Below, one piece after another: positions 1 to 8,279 of a DNA stretch of 36,580 bases (its first letter is position 1; each line of letters starts with the position of its first letter). The notes below the pieces were generated by a model. It saw only the letters and a program-made list of their open reading frames with translations. It made no database searches and was not told the DNA's origin. The position numbers and the translations under genes were made by a program. Source of the DNA: an uncultured Alistipes sp. GTDB taxonomy: Bacteria; Bacteroidota; Bacteroidia; Bacteroidales; Rikenellaceae. The DNA is taken from positions 1 to 36,580 of the forward strand of contig CASDZP010000015.1 in the NCBI GenBank assembly GCA_949285535.1, in the 5' to 3' direction.

Positions 1-167
1 TAAAATCATCAAAAAATGTAAAAAACAGCTCGTAAACGTCTCTCTTTCTTACTAATAGACATTGACAAAGATAATGAAAAAAGCATAAAAAACAAATACC
101 TCTTAATTTTCACAAAATTACCCCTTGTTTTCCCATTTTTACCGTTTCTAAAATCTCCGTTTTATTT

Positions 168-273
168 TCGACAGGTTGGCAAGCATACACCGTCACATCA
201 TATATACTCGTTTTTATTTTTGGAAGCGATACACGAGATAAATGAGCCAAATGGATGTAACATGGTCAAAAAA
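168..273 (+). repeat. Dispersed repeat, copy 1 (degenerate)
   Basis: This stretch matches the reverse complement of copy 3 (35083-35253) in two blocks. The first (about 168-195) contains ACAGGTTGGCAAGC. The second (about 236-271) contains AATGAGCCAAATG followed by ACATGGTCAAAA. The GGGGC hairpin and the GTTACTTTGTC hairpin seen in copies 2 and 3 are missing here, so this copy is decayed or truncated. It lies 38 nt beyond the inverted copy of the EamA gene end, in the same relative orientation as the other two copies. Confidence 0.75.
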
Positions 274-310
274 ACACATCAATATATATTTTACATAACA
301 TACATGAAAT

Positions 311-465
311 CCAAACACAATGGTTATCTCGATTAATGATATAGAGTAGTATCAAAACGAATATCGGCTGTTTATTTTTATGGACTATTTAGTAATAAAA
401 ATAAACAGCCGATATTTGTTTTGATACTACTCTATATCATTAATCGAGATAACCGCTGTGTTTAG
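311..465. repeat. Terminator-centred palindrome containing an inverted copy of the EamA gene 3' end
   Basis: Arms 311-380 and 396-465 are reverse complements over 70 nt, with four differences: positions 312, 320, 321, and 359 against 417. The 359/417 pair is a G:U wobble when read as plus-strand RNA. The spacer 381-395 is 15 nt. The right arm runs from the intergenic region into the last nine or so codons of the minus-strand EamA gene (440-465), so the left arm carries an inverted copy of that gene end. Read from the gene, the structure can serve as its transcription terminator, but a 70-bp stem is far longer than termination needs. The mismatches argue against a sequencing fold-back artefact. 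Confidence 0.9.
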
Positions 466-1474
466 ATAATTCTTGTTGTTGTTTTTTACGCAGAGCTTCT
501 TCCTCGGCATCAAGCTGTGCTTTGGATTTACTCTTATTGACGACATAAACACCGACGAACACCAATATAATTGCGACAACCTTTATCGGAGTAAAAGTAC
601 CCATGCCCCACATTACAGCCAAAAGCGAAGCAATAATCGGTTGCGTATAATTATATATGCTGACGACGGTCGGTCTGAGTCTCTGCTGTGCTATCGGAAC
701 CAACAGATAAGAAAGGAATGTTGCGGCAAATATTATGAAGCCCATATCGAGAATTACATCGACAGGCAATGCCATAGGGTCTATCGCCCGCAAGTCATTA
801 TACGAGAACGGCACACAACATATGGTTGCATAAGTAAACATCCATTTCATGAGTGTTACAGCCGAATATCTGCGTATCAGGTCACGGAACACGACATAAT
901 ATATCGCAATACTTATCTCTCCTGCCAGACAAAGAACATCGCCCAATACCGAGCTTGATGCGTCAGATGACGATGCGCCGGCAGAACTGCTCGTTATAAG
1001 AATAAGAGCACCGATTGCCCCGAGAAATATACCCATGACTTTTTTGGGTGTCACGGGCTCTTTCAAATATATTGCGGAGATTATCATTGTTATTATAGGC
1101 ACCGTGGTAGCCACCACCGAAGCGTCTATCGGTGATGTCATCGAGATACCCGCGATAAAACACCCCTGATTGAGAGATATGCTGAACAATGAGGCAAAAA
1201 AGAGCATCATCATGTCATGAGGGGTTACATGCTCTTTTTTGGTGAATATTGATGTCAACCAGAATATTGCCGCCGCACCAATCATCCTTATTGTTGTCAA
1301 AGAAAGAGGTGTTATATACCCCGAAGCCATCACGGCTTTTGACACCGGCGACATGAATCCCCAGAAAATATTGGCGAAGAGCACAGCCATGTGCCCTATG
1401 GTATTGTAATTTTTTGCCATAAATTCATTGTTTAGGTCGGGCAAAGGTATATCTTTTTTGGTGTCGTTGTTCAA
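440..1474 (-). CDS. EamA/DMT-family drug/metabolite transporter
   Basis: This is an inner-membrane permease of the drug/metabolite transporter superfamily; its substrate cannot be told from sequence. The 344-residue protein has about ten hydrophobic segments in two EamA halves, the first starting near residue 28 (AVLFANIFWGFMSPVSK) and the second near residue 180 (LGDVLCLAGEISIAIYYVVFRDL). A charged tail rich in K, E and Q follows the last segment, which is typical of the family, as is the length. Translation could also start at Met-19 (MAKNYNTIGH). The gene stands alone, divergent from the membrane-protein gene at 1672. Its last codons lie inside the 311-465 palindrome, which probably ends its transcript. 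The family call is firm; the substrate is unknown. Confidence 0.9.
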   Translation of the reverse strand: MNNDTKKDIPLPDLNNEFMAKNYNTIGHMAVLFANIFWGFMSPVSKAVMASGYITPLSLTTIRMIGAAAIFWLTSIFTKKEHVTPHDMMMLFFASLFSISLNQGCFIAGISMTSPIDASVVATTVPIITMIISAIYLKEPVTPKKVMGIFLGAIGALILITSSSAGASSSDASSSVLGDVLCLAGEISIAIYYVVFRDLIRRYSAVTLMKWMFTYATICCVPFSYNDLRAIDPMALPVDVILDMGFIIFAATFLSYLLVPIAQQRLRPTVVSIYNYTQPIIASLLAVMWGMGTFTPIKVVAIILVFVGVYVVNKSKSKAQLDAEEEALRKKQQQELSKHSGYLD

Positions 1475-1621
1475 AAAAACGTTTATTTTTTCACAAAAAA
1501 AGAAAAAAATGTAAAAAGAGACACAACAAAATTCTCTTTTCGGATTATTTTCATAAATAAAAACACATTTTTAAAAGATGAAACGTTCAGTAGGACAACA
1601 TAAAAAATATATATACGTTCA

Positions 1622-1653
1622 TTTGAAACATAGAATCAAAAAAATTATCTTTG
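1622..1653 (+). promoter_or_regulatory. Bacteroidota-type promoter for the 1672 gene
   Basis: A TTTG at 1622-1625 is followed after 20 nt by TATCTTTG at 1646-1653, a full match to TAnnTTTG. Transcription would start near 1660, leaving a leader of about 12 nt before the ATG at 1672. Because the -7 box covers the upstream TTG at 1651, that TTG cannot be the start codon. Confidence 0.75.
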
Positions 1654-1671
1654 CGCCATATTTTAAAACTG

Positions 1672-2310
1672 ATGATTAAGGGTTTCCACAATAGCGACAA
1701 AGCGGACAAAATCGCATCAATCATATCTGCAATTTTTCATCCTCTTGCCATTCCCACCTATACGGCGATGGCGGTTTTACTCGGAGGGAACACCGTTTGG
1801 TCGATGTTTCTGCCGACGGGTTCGATATTAATAATCGTACTATACGTTTTTTTATTCACAGCGCTTTTACCCTTTTTGGCGATGCCTCTATTCAAAGCGC
1901 TCAAACTGATAGATGACTATACACTCGGCAAGACAAAAGACCGTATTATCCCGATGCTTTTTGTGGCAATCTGCTACATGAGCGCGATGTTTGTCTTTTC
2001 CGACATCATAGGTGCCCTTTTATCAAGACTTTTCTTTCTCGGACCGTCAATAGCAGTAATTCTGCTGACCATAATATCATACCGTTGGAAGATAAGCACT
2101 CATACGGCGGCGTTGGGTACTTCAGCGGCATTATTCACAGTCATATCCGGAAGCGGATACGGAGAGATGACAGGCTGGGTGTTTGCAGCCGTAATAGCTG
2201 CCGGAATATCGGGTTCTGCACGTATCAGGCTCGGACAACACGACATTGCACAGGTATCATGCGGTTTTCTCATCGGATTTGCGGTAATGATGTTGTCCTT
2301 GGCCTTCTGA
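1672..2310 (+). CDS. Conserved hydrophobic membrane protein of unknown function
   Basis: The product is 212 residues and almost entirely hydrophobic, with about six membrane segments. Its N-terminal part has the motif FHPLAIPTYTAMA, and a polar loop (DDYTLGKTKDRIIPM) follows the second membrane pair. Proteins with this FHPL-PTY start and a KDR-IP loop are common and uncharacterised in Bacteroidota. Some resemble PAP2-type phosphatases in overall layout, but the phosphatase catalytic motifs are not visible here, so I do not assign that activity. I chose the ATG at 1672 over an in-frame TTG at 1651 because the latter sits inside the promoter. The gene is monocistronic and ends 72 nt before tRNA-Leu. 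Confidence 0.75.
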   Translation: MIKGFHNSDKADKIASIISAIFHPLAIPTYTAMAVLLGGNTVWSMFLPTGSILIIVLYVFLFTALLPFLAMPLFKALKLIDDYTLGKTKDRIIPMLFVAICYMSAMFVFSDIIGALLSRLFFLGPSIAVILLTIISYRWKISTHTAALGTSAALFTVISGSGYGEMTGWVFAAVIAAGISGSARIRLGQHDIAQVSCGFLIGFAVMMLSLAF

Positions 2311-2338
2311 TTCAATTATTAAAAAATAAGGGGTAAAA

Positions 2339-2370
2339 TTTGCATTTTGCTCCATTTTTTATTTACTTTG
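2339..2370 (+). promoter_or_regulatory. Probable promoter of tRNA-Leu
   Basis: A TTTG at 2339-2342 is followed after 21 nt by TACTTTG at 2364-2370, a near match to the Bacteroidota -7 box with one base missing. The implied start falls a few bases before the mature tRNA 5' end. Confidence 0.5.
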
Positions 2371-2382
2371 CATCGCAAATCT

Positions 2383-2466
2383 GCTCAGGTGGTGGAATTG
2401 GTAGACACGCTACTCTCAGGAGGTAGTGTCGGTTTCGACATGCAAGTTCGATTCTTGTCCTGAGCA
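2383..2466 (+). tRNA. tRNA-Leu (anticodon CAG)
   Basis: This is an 84-nt class II tRNA with a long variable arm, as expected for leucine. The acceptor stem pairs GCTCAGG (2383-2389) with CCTGAGC (2459-2465), followed by discriminator A. The D-arm contains TGGTAGACACG. The anticodon stem CTACT/GGTAG encloses the loop CTCAGGA, giving anticodon CAG, which reads CUG codons. The T-arm contains GTTCGATTC. CCA is not encoded, so the end must be added by the CCA-adding enzyme, whose gene is also in this window (9382). Confidence 0.97.
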
Positions 2467-2473
2467 CATGCAG

Positions 2474-2510
2474 GGCGACACGAAATAAACACGTGTCGCC
2501 TTTTTTGTTT
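2474..2510 (+). terminator. Intrinsic terminator of tRNA-Leu
   Basis: GGCGACACG (2474-2482) pairs with CGTGTCGCC (2492-2500) around a 9-nt loop, and a run of T follows directly. Confidence 0.9.
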
Positions 2511-2620
2511 TCATATGTTTAACGCAATAAAACATCATATTCAGACATCGGGGATGTAAGTAACCCTTCTCGGTATGTCAATTAAAAATCTCGTGGGAAT
2601 AGATATAAACAAATAAAAAA

Positions 2621-2650
2621 GGATGAAAACTTTATCGTAAGTTTTCATCC
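2621..2650 (-). terminator. Terminator of the ompH pair (bidirectional shape)
   Basis: GGATGAAAAC (2621-2630) pairs with GTTTTCATCC (2641-2650). T-runs lie on both sides (A-run before, T-run after), so it could stop transcripts from either strand. It lies 22 nt past the stop codon of the second ompH gene. Confidence 0.85.
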
Positions 2651-2672
2651 TTTTTATTTATAAATAAACCGA

Positions 2673-3191
2673 TTATTGAGCTTTCGGTTTACCGCCCAAG
2701 TCGGTTATCACTTTATTGGTAATATCGGGTATTGACTCATCCAAATATATCGGGCTGTTCTGCTCGTCGAAAACGACAGTCACCATCATCTGTTTAGATA
2801 TTTTCTTTACAGACTCCTGCATTTTATCCAAAATGGGCTGCATCAAAGAGAGCTGTACATTAGTATAGTCTTCCTGAGCTGTCTGGCTGCGTTCCTGGAT
2901 ACGGCGAGCCAAATCGTTGAGGTCACGTTCTTTCTGGGCTGCGATTACGGGAGTCAACGTCGCTTTTGATTTATTGTAGCTGTCGAGCTTGTTATTGTAC
3001 TCAACCTGCATTGTTTCGAGCTCATCCTGCAAATCTTTGGCAAAAGCCTCAAGTTTGACTCTTACAGAATCGACTTCTGACAACGATGCCATTACATCCT
3101 GAGTGTTTATTCTTGCAATTTTAACACTCTGCGCAGTTGCTGCAGCGGCAAAGCCGAAAAGCGCAACCATTAATACTAAAATTTTCTTCAT
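2673..3191 (-). CDS. OmpH/Skp-family periplasmic chaperone (second paralogue)
   Basis: Skp-type chaperones hold unfolded outer-membrane proteins in the periplasm and deliver them to the Bam machine. This 172-residue protein begins with a signal peptide (MKKILVLMVALFGFAAAATA, likely cleaved before Q21). A helical, charged middle follows (about residues 40-130: LEAFAKDLQDELETMQVEYNNKL onward), which would form the coiled-coil arms. The C-terminal part resembles the OmpH body (VVFDEQNSPIYLDESIPDITNKV). It lies 26 nt after a paralogue of exactly the same length and is probably cotranscribed with it. Two tandem ompH copies next to bamA are a usual Bacteroidota arrangement. Family certain; division of labour between the copies unknown. 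Confidence 0.92.
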   Translation of the reverse strand: MKKILVLMVALFGFAAAATAQSVKIARINTQDVMASLSEVDSVRVKLEAFAKDLQDELETMQVEYNNKLDSYNKSKATLTPVIAAQKERDLNDLARRIQERSQTAQEDYTNVQLSLMQPILDKMQESVKKISKQMMVTVVFDEQNSPIYLDESIPDITNKVITDLGGKPKAQ

Positions 3192-3217
3192 GTTCAGTTT
3201 GTAAATATTTATTAAAT

Positions 3218-3736
3218 TTATTTCTCTTCAGATGTCACAATCCCTATCACCTCATCGGTAAGGTCGAGTTCGGGGGACTGATAAACGGTCATTTTCATCA
3301 CCGACATATCAAAAATCATGTCATAACCATCCCTGGTGACAAGAGTTTCCACCGCTTCCATAACCCTCTTTTCAATCGGGTCCATCAAAGATTTGCGATA
3401 CTCGACCAAATCACCCTCTTTACCGAAAAACTTTTCATTATATTCAGTTGCGGAGCGCTCCAAGGCGATAGGTTGTTTTGCCAATGCTTCATACTGCGAT
3501 GCCGTTATTCTGTCGCTGACAGCCGTCAACGCTTCATAGCTGTTCTGTGCCTGCTTGTATAAAAGTTCAACGCTGTCACGTCCCTGTTTGGCATAAGCCT
3601 CAATTTTTTCAAGAGCCTCGCCATATTCGGGTATGGCTTTAAAAACTTTCTCGGAGTATATGTAACCGTACTTTTGGGCATACCCCATTGAAGAAAGGCC
3701 TATCAAGGCTACCATCAAAAACAACAATTTTTTCAT
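3218..3736 (-). CDS. OmpH/Skp-family periplasmic chaperone (first paralogue)
   Basis: This is the upstream member of the tandem pair. The N-terminus is a signal peptide (MKKLLFLMVALIGLSSMGYA, cut before Q21). It is followed by YGYIYSEKVFKAIPEYGEALEKIEAYAKQGRD, matching the start of OmpH proteins, then a long amphipathic helical stretch to about residue 130, and a C-terminal segment YDMIFDMSVMKMTVYQSPELDLTDEV. It should act in the periplasm on nascent outer-membrane proteins, upstream of BamA, whose gene precedes it. A good promoter lies directly before it (3756-3786), so the pair can be expressed apart from bamA. The leader is only about 14 nt. Divergence from the second copy is large, so the duplication is old. 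Confidence 0.92.
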   Translation of the reverse strand: MKKLLFLMVALIGLSSMGYAQKYGYIYSEKVFKAIPEYGEALEKIEAYAKQGRDSVELLYKQAQNSYEALTAVSDRITASQYEALAKQPIALERSATEYNEKFFGKEGDLVEYRKSLMDPIEKRVMEAVETLVTRDGYDMIFDMSVMKMTVYQSPELDLTDEVIGIVTSEEK

Positions 3737-3755
3737 ATCACTCCATATTATTTCT

Positions 3756-3786
3756 CAAAAATACGCATTCTATTTAAGAAAAACAA
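3756..3786 (-). promoter_or_regulatory. Promoter of the ompH pair
   Basis: Read on the minus strand, TTG (plus 3784-3786) is followed after 20 nt by TATTTTTG (plus 3756-3763), a full TAnnTTTG match with ideal spacing. It falls between the bamA hairpin and the first ompH start codon. Confidence 0.7.
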
Positions 3787-3860
3787 CAATCAGCCCTTTT
3801 TTATTGTATATCTCTTATGATTCAAAACGAATGACAGCCGTCAGACAACCGATACAAAGA

Positions 3861-3912
3861 ACGGACAGGCTCTTTTGCGCCATATGAAACTGTTGCAAAA
3901 GAGCCTGTCCGT
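3861..3912 (-). terminator. Long hairpin after bamA (terminator or attenuator)
   Basis: An 18-bp perfect stem (3861-3878 with 3895-3912, containing GGACAGGCTCTTTTGC) closes a 16-nt loop 23 nt past the bamA stop. The following minus-strand bases are only moderately T-rich (TCTTTGTAT), so termination may be partial and some bamA transcripts may continue into ompH. No copy of the bamA end is found here, unlike at the EamA gene, pfkA and def. Confidence 0.7.
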
Positions 3913-3934
3913 CATTTCATCCTCAACACTCAAA

Positions 3935-6469
3935 TCAGAATGTCTGACCGATTGAGAAGTGTATCTGTGAGCCGCCTCTCTCGTTTGTCGAGGGTACTCG
4001 GTCGAAACCGTAACCCCACTCTACCCCAAACATACCGATCATCGGCAGATTCAGTCGAAGACCCACACCGGCAGAACGTTTCATGTTGAACGGGTTAAAG
4101 TCGCGCCATCTGTCGAACGCATTACCCGCCTCCACGAATATCAAACCATAGACTGTCGAACTCGGCTGAAGGACAATCGGATAACGAAGCTCCGCCGTAT
4201 ATTTGGCATATACTTTTGCCTGCTGACCGCTATATGCGTTAGGTGTAAGGTCACCTTCGTCATAACCACGCAAACCGATTGTTTCGACACCATAGAGGTT
4301 GTAACCCGTCACACCGTCACCACCGACAGAGAAACCTTCGAAAGGAGAGAGTTTATTGGGGTTGTAGTGACCGAGATAACCGAACTCGGCTTTTGCCATG
4401 AAGACAAGTTTATTGTTGCTCAACATCGGCACGAAGAAACGCGCCATACTGTTGATTTTATAATACTCAATCCAACGGTAACGCTCCTGGTCGCTCATAG
4501 AACTGTTTGCGGAATAGTCTTTCTTGTTCTTGTCAAAGAGAGAGTAAGGAGGGGTCATCGCCAGCTTCACGTAAAACTCTGAACCTCGTCTCGGATATAC
4601 TACCTGGTCGGTAGAGTTTCTCGACAGCGTTCCCGAGAGTGCTATTGTGTTGGCGACACCGTTTCGGAGCAGGAAGTAACTCCAGTTGTCCATCTTATAC
4701 ATCTGATAAGATATCTCACCCATTATCTGGAAATAGGGGTCGGGCCAAGCCAGACGCTTACCGAGACCTATCGACGCACCGACCGTATGGAATCGTCCTG
4801 TCGCCTTACGTGTATAGTAGTTGGCGTCCGACTCCATAGAGTAGTAAAGCGACACAGAGAACGGGTTAGGCTTCTTGCCGCCAAGCCACGGTTCAACGAA
4901 GCTCATGGATACCGCCTGATAATATATACCGTTACTCTGGACATTCAGGCGCAACTGCTGGTTGTCTCCTGAGGGATAGGGTCTCCACGCATGCTTCTTG
5001 AAGAAGTTACGCATCGACACGTTATTGAACGAGACACCCACCGACGCAACGAACATGCCGCCGCCCCAACCGCCTGACACGGTAAACTCATCGGAAGCCT
5101 GCTCTTCGAGGTCGAAACGGATATCAACCAAATCATCGCTCACGGGCTGGATATCGGGTGTTATCGCTTCAGGATTGAAGTGGTTGAGTGAACCGATGAC
5201 GTTAAGGGTGTTTATAAGCATCGACTGGTCGTAAAGCTCACCGGGACGCACATAGAGTTCCCTGCGCACCACCCTGTCGTTGGTACGGTTGTTACCCGCG
5301 ATAATCACATTGTTGATGGTGAACTGGTTACCCTCCACCATTCGCAACTCTATGTCTATCGAGTCGCCCGCAACTACTGTCTCGACAGGTTCGAGCATAA
5401 ATGCAAGGTGTCCGTTGTTCTGATAGAGCGACGACACGGTCACCTCACCGCTCATCATCGCCTTGGTTCCGTCCACCCCCAGACCCAAACGGCTCTCCAT
5501 GGTCTTTTTGTCATATACGTCGCCTTTCTTGATGGCCAACAACATGTCGAGATAATCGTTTGAATATTTGGTGTTACCGACCCACGAGATATTGCGGTAA
5601 TAATATTTCTTACCCTCCTCTATGTTCATGAGAATACCCATTCGCTTCTCATTAATCTGATAGATGCTGTCAGAGACAATTTTAGCGTCGCGATAACCCT
5701 GACCCTGCATATAGTCGATAAGTTCGACTTTGGAGGTGTTCTCATACTCGTCCTCGTTGAACTTGGCGGTCTTGAAGATATTTATCAAGCTCTTCTCCCT
5801 TGTCTTCTTCATCGCCATTTTCAACTTGTTCTCAGAAAGGTTCTTGGCTCCGACAATGTCTATCTGTCCGATTTTGACCTTGCTCTTCTTGTTGACGTCG
5901 AAAGTAACCATCACGAAGTTGTCGAGCAACGAGTCGTTACGCTGACGGACATCAACCTCCGCATTGAGATAACCTTTTTCAGATAGGTAACGCTTTATTA
6001 TGTCTATCGAGTTTTTGAGCGCATAGTCTGAAAGCTCGGTACGCTCTTTCAGTTTAAGCCTTTCGAGAATCTCTTTTTTCTCACCGCTTCGGACGCCCGA
6101 CACATCCCATACAGATACGCGGGGACGCTCCTTAAGCTGTATCTCCAGATAGGCGTCGTCACCTTCGGTCTGGACAAGAGCCTTTACGTTAGAATAGTAA
6201 CGCTGGCTCCACAACAGCTGAAGCGCATTTGATATATAGTCGCCGGGAATGTAGGCGCTGTCGCCTCTGCGAAGACCCGAAGCATTGATGATAAGCTCCG
6301 GACTGATATAACGGACACCCGTAACCTTGATGTCCTTGATAAGATATTTCTTGGGATTCTGATAGTCCACGGGGGGCAGAACGACCTCCGTACTGTCATT
6401 GAGCTGAGCCGAAACCGACAGAGCCGACATCGATAAAATGAATAGTAAAAGCGCCTGTATTTTATTCAT
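3935..6469 (-). CDS. bamA: BamA, outer-membrane protein assembly factor (Omp85)
   Basis: BamA is the channel subunit of the Bam complex that folds beta-barrel proteins into the outer membrane. The 844-residue product has a signal peptide (MNKIQALLLFILSMSALSVSA). A run of POTRA repeats spans roughly residues 40-440, with recognisable starts such as IKDIKVTGVRYISPELI and KVKIGQIDIVGAKNLSENKL, and INNVIIAGNNRTNDRVVRRELYVRPGELYD in the last one. A C-terminal Omp85 beta-barrel follows. The chain ends in phenylalanine (IHFSIGQTF), the usual outer-membrane sorting signal. The YNLYGVETIGLRGYDEGDL stretch is the region of the conserved VRGF/Y element. uppS lies 18 nt upstream, so the two are surely cotranscribed, and ompH chaperones follow. 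Length is normal for Bacteroidota. Confidence 0.96.
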   Translation of the reverse strand: MNKIQALLLFILSMSALSVSAQLNDSTEVVLPPVDYQNPKKYLIKDIKVTGVRYISPELIINASGLRRGDSAYIPGDYISNALQLLWSQRYYSNVKALVQTEGDDAYLEIQLKERPRVSVWDVSGVRSGEKKEILERLKLKERTELSDYALKNSIDIIKRYLSEKGYLNAEVDVRQRNDSLLDNFVMVTFDVNKKSKVKIGQIDIVGAKNLSENKLKMAMKKTREKSLINIFKTAKFNEDEYENTSKVELIDYMQGQGYRDAKIVSDSIYQINEKRMGILMNIEEGKKYYYRNISWVGNTKYSNDYLDMLLAIKKGDVYDKKTMESRLGLGVDGTKAMMSGEVTVSSLYQNNGHLAFMLEPVETVVAGDSIDIELRMVEGNQFTINNVIIAGNNRTNDRVVRRELYVRPGELYDQSMLINTLNVIGSLNHFNPEAITPDIQPVSDDLVDIRFDLEEQASDEFTVSGGWGGGMFVASVGVSFNNVSMRNFFKKHAWRPYPSGDNQQLRLNVQSNGIYYQAVSMSFVEPWLGGKKPNPFSVSLYYSMESDANYYTRKATGRFHTVGASIGLGKRLAWPDPYFQIMGEISYQMYKMDNWSYFLLRNGVANTIALSGTLSRNSTDQVVYPRRGSEFYVKLAMTPPYSLFDKNKKDYSANSSMSDQERYRWIEYYKINSMARFFVPMLSNNKLVFMAKAEFGYLGHYNPNKLSPFEGFSVGGDGVTGYNLYGVETIGLRGYDEGDLTPNAYSGQQAKVYAKYTAELRYPIVLQPSSTVYGLIFVEAGNAFDRWRDFNPFNMKRSAGVGLRLNLPMIGMFGVEWGYGFDRVPSTNERGGSQIHFSIGQTF

Positions 6470-6487
6470 CTGTCTATAATTTCTCCG

Positions 6488-7195
6488 TTATTGGTTGGTT
6501 TTGCCGAAGCGTCTTTTTCTCTTCTTGAACTCGGCGACCGCCGCTCTGAATGAGTCGCCGTCGAAGTCGGGCCAGAGCGTGTCTGTGAAATAGAACTCGC
6601 TGTATGCCGCCTGCCAGAGCAGGAAGTTACTCAAACGCTCCTCGCCACTGGTACGTATTATAAGGTCGGGGTCAGGCACCGACGCCGTGAGCAGATTGTC
6701 GGCGACAACCTTTTCGTCTATATCATTCGGATTAATCTCCCCGCGAAGAGCCGCCGCAGCTATATTTCTGACAGCCTCCGCTATCTCCGCGCGCCCGCTG
6801 TAATTAAGTGCCACCAGCATCGTCATTTTGTCGCAATCCGCAGTCTTTTCGACACAATAGTCGAGCGACTGTTTCACCGATTCCGACAGACCGTTTCTGT
6901 CGCACAAGAAACGCACTCTTACGCCTTTTTCAACAAGAGAAGGGACCTCGAGAGAGATTGTCTTGCAAAAGAGCTCCATAAGCCCGTCAACCTCTTTCTT
7001 ATCCCTGCCCCAATTCTCTTTCGAGAAAGCGTATATGGTCAGATACTCGACCTTCTCGTCGAGAGCGGAAACTATAAGCTCACGCACAGCCTCAACACCC
7101 TTGTAGTGTCCTTCTATGCGTTCGAGTCCGCGTTTTGCGGCCCACCTGCCGTTTCCATCCATTATGACCGCCACATGGCGTAAATCGTTTTCCAT
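6488..7195 (-). CDS. uppS: Isoprenyl transferase (undecaprenyl diphosphate synthase)
   Basis: The enzyme condenses isopentenyl diphosphate units onto farnesyl diphosphate in cis to make the C55 lipid carrier for peptidoglycan and surface glycans. The 235-residue protein has the catalytic N-terminal motif VIMDGNGRWA with Asp-13, and the C-terminal signature RTSGEERLSNFLLWQAAYSEFYFTD. That signature includes the arginines that bind the homoallylic diphosphate and a WPDF motif. Length is standard (E. coli 253). The gene lies between nadK (88 nt upstream) and bamA (18 nt downstream), an envelope-biogenesis cluster. Start at the first ATG gives the expected short lead before the DGNGRW motif. Confidence 0.97.
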   Translation of the reverse strand: MENDLRHVAVIMDGNGRWAAKRGLERIEGHYKGVEAVRELIVSALDEKVEYLTIYAFSKENWGRDKKEVDGLMELFCKTISLEVPSLVEKGVRVRFLCDRNGLSESVKQSLDYCVEKTADCDKMTMLVALNYSGRAEIAEAVRNIAAAALRGEINPNDIDEKVVADNLLTASVPDPDLIIRTSGEERLSNFLLWQAAYSEFYFTDTLWPDFDGDSFRAAVAEFKKRKRRFGKTNQ

Positions 7196-7283
7196 AAATC
7201 GTTTTTCACACGGTTTTGTCTTTCAAAAGCAGCAAAAGACGATAACAGTTAGAATCTGCAAATATACAAATTATTGCGAGAAC

Positions 7284-8135
7284 TCAAATTATATTTACGC
7301 CCCATTTCAACTTACGTCTGAGAGCCGAATAGAACGCCCCTTTTTCAAACTTGACCACGACAGCCCTTTTTGTCGAGCGCCGAAGCACAAACCTGTCGCC
7401 TGAGACGGTCTCAAACGAACGGTTGTCGAGGGTTGCGATAGCCGTTCCCCTTGCGTTGACAACCAACTCCATGACCGACGACGGACCGACGACCAGAGGA
7501 CGCATCGAGAGGTTGTGAGGCGCAATCGGGTTTATGATGAAAGCCTCGCACTCCGGGGTCATTATCGGACCTCCGACACTCATGCTGTAAGCGGTCGAGC
7601 CTGTTGGTGTCGAGACGATAAGTCCGTCCGCCGAATAGTCCGCCACCGACATTCCGTCCACCGAAAGCGAAACGGTCATCAGACCAACATTGCTTTTAAT
7701 GGTGAACTCATTGAAAGCGTGCGGGAAACAGCTCGTCTTATCGAAAGAGCCGTCCACAGACAGCATCATGTGATGTTCAACCATATAATCGCCAGACGCC
7801 ACCCTCTCAATCACATTTTCCGCTTCAGAGGCATCCACAGACGAGAGAAAACCGAGTCTTCCGCTGTTGACCCCGAGGATAGGCGTCTCCTTACCTTTCA
7901 GTTCGGCGACACACGACAGAAACGTACCGTCTCCGCCGAGCGACAATATCAAATCCACACTATCGGCAACATCGAAAAGCGAGTCGAATCTCTCCATACC
8001 GCCGCAAAGAGTGGCTCTGACGCACGATGAGGAGAAAAGCAACCCGACACCGCATGCGGATGCGCTTTCGAGAAGCTGCGAAAGGAGTGAATCACTCAAA
8101 TATTGCTCCGAACGGGTATATACCGCTATCTTCAT
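7284..8135 (-). CDS. nadK: NAD kinase
   Basis: NAD kinase phosphorylates NAD+ to NADP+ in the cytoplasm and is the cell's source of NADP. The 283-residue protein carries the ATP-site motif LGGDGTFL (GGDGT at residues 67-71). It also has the NE motif in HAFNEFTIKSN and the glycine/threonine-rich element ADGLIVSTPTGSTAYSMSVGGPI that completes the NAD pocket. Length matches the bacterial family. It is the first gene of the minus-strand block leading to uppS and bamA, with a good promoter 23 nt ahead of its ATG. It is divergent from pdxJ across a 523-nt region. Confidence 0.96.
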   Translation of the reverse strand: MKIAVYTRSEQYLSDSLLSQLLESASACGVGLLFSSSCVRATLCGGMERFDSLFDVADSVDLILSLGGDGTFLSCVAELKGKETPILGVNSGRLGFLSSVDASEAENVIERVASGDYMVEHHMMLSVDGSFDKTSCFPHAFNEFTIKSNVGLMTVSLSVDGMSVADYSADGLIVSTPTGSTAYSMSVGGPIMTPECEAFIINPIAPHNLSMRPLVVGPSSVMELVVNARGTAIATLDNRSFETVSGDRFVLRRSTKRAVVVKFEKGAFYSALRRKLKWGVNII

Positions 8136-8157
8136 TATTTCAAATTTGTGTTCGGGT

Positions 8158-8191
8158 CAAAATTAACACAATTTTTCTCCTTATTAACAAA
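8158..8191 (-). promoter_or_regulatory. Promoter of the nadK-uppS-bamA unit
   Basis: On the minus strand TTTG (plus 8188-8191) is followed after 22 nt by TAATTTTG (plus 8158-8165), a full TAnnTTTG match with slightly wide spacing. The leader to the nadK ATG is about 15 nt. Confidence 0.6.
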
Positions 8192-8279
8192 ATAATTTGT
8201 CATTTTATTGTCTTTCTTACGACATTTGTCACTCTTTATAGCTTTTTATTACCTTTAAATCACGATTTGACACTATTTG

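Larger units (their letters stand above)
2311..2672. other. Intergenic region holding tRNA-Leu and two terminators
   Basis: Besides tRNA-Leu with its promoter and terminator, and the ompH terminator at 2621-2650, nothing is seen. Positions 2512-2618 carry no ORF, repeat or hairpin that I can support. A murI gene, which I recall following ompH in some relatives, is absent here. Confidence 0.6.

Noticed and set aside
1651..1671. Upstream TTG start for the membrane-protein gene
   Set aside because: The TTG is part of the TATCTTTG promoter box, so it would not be in the transcript.
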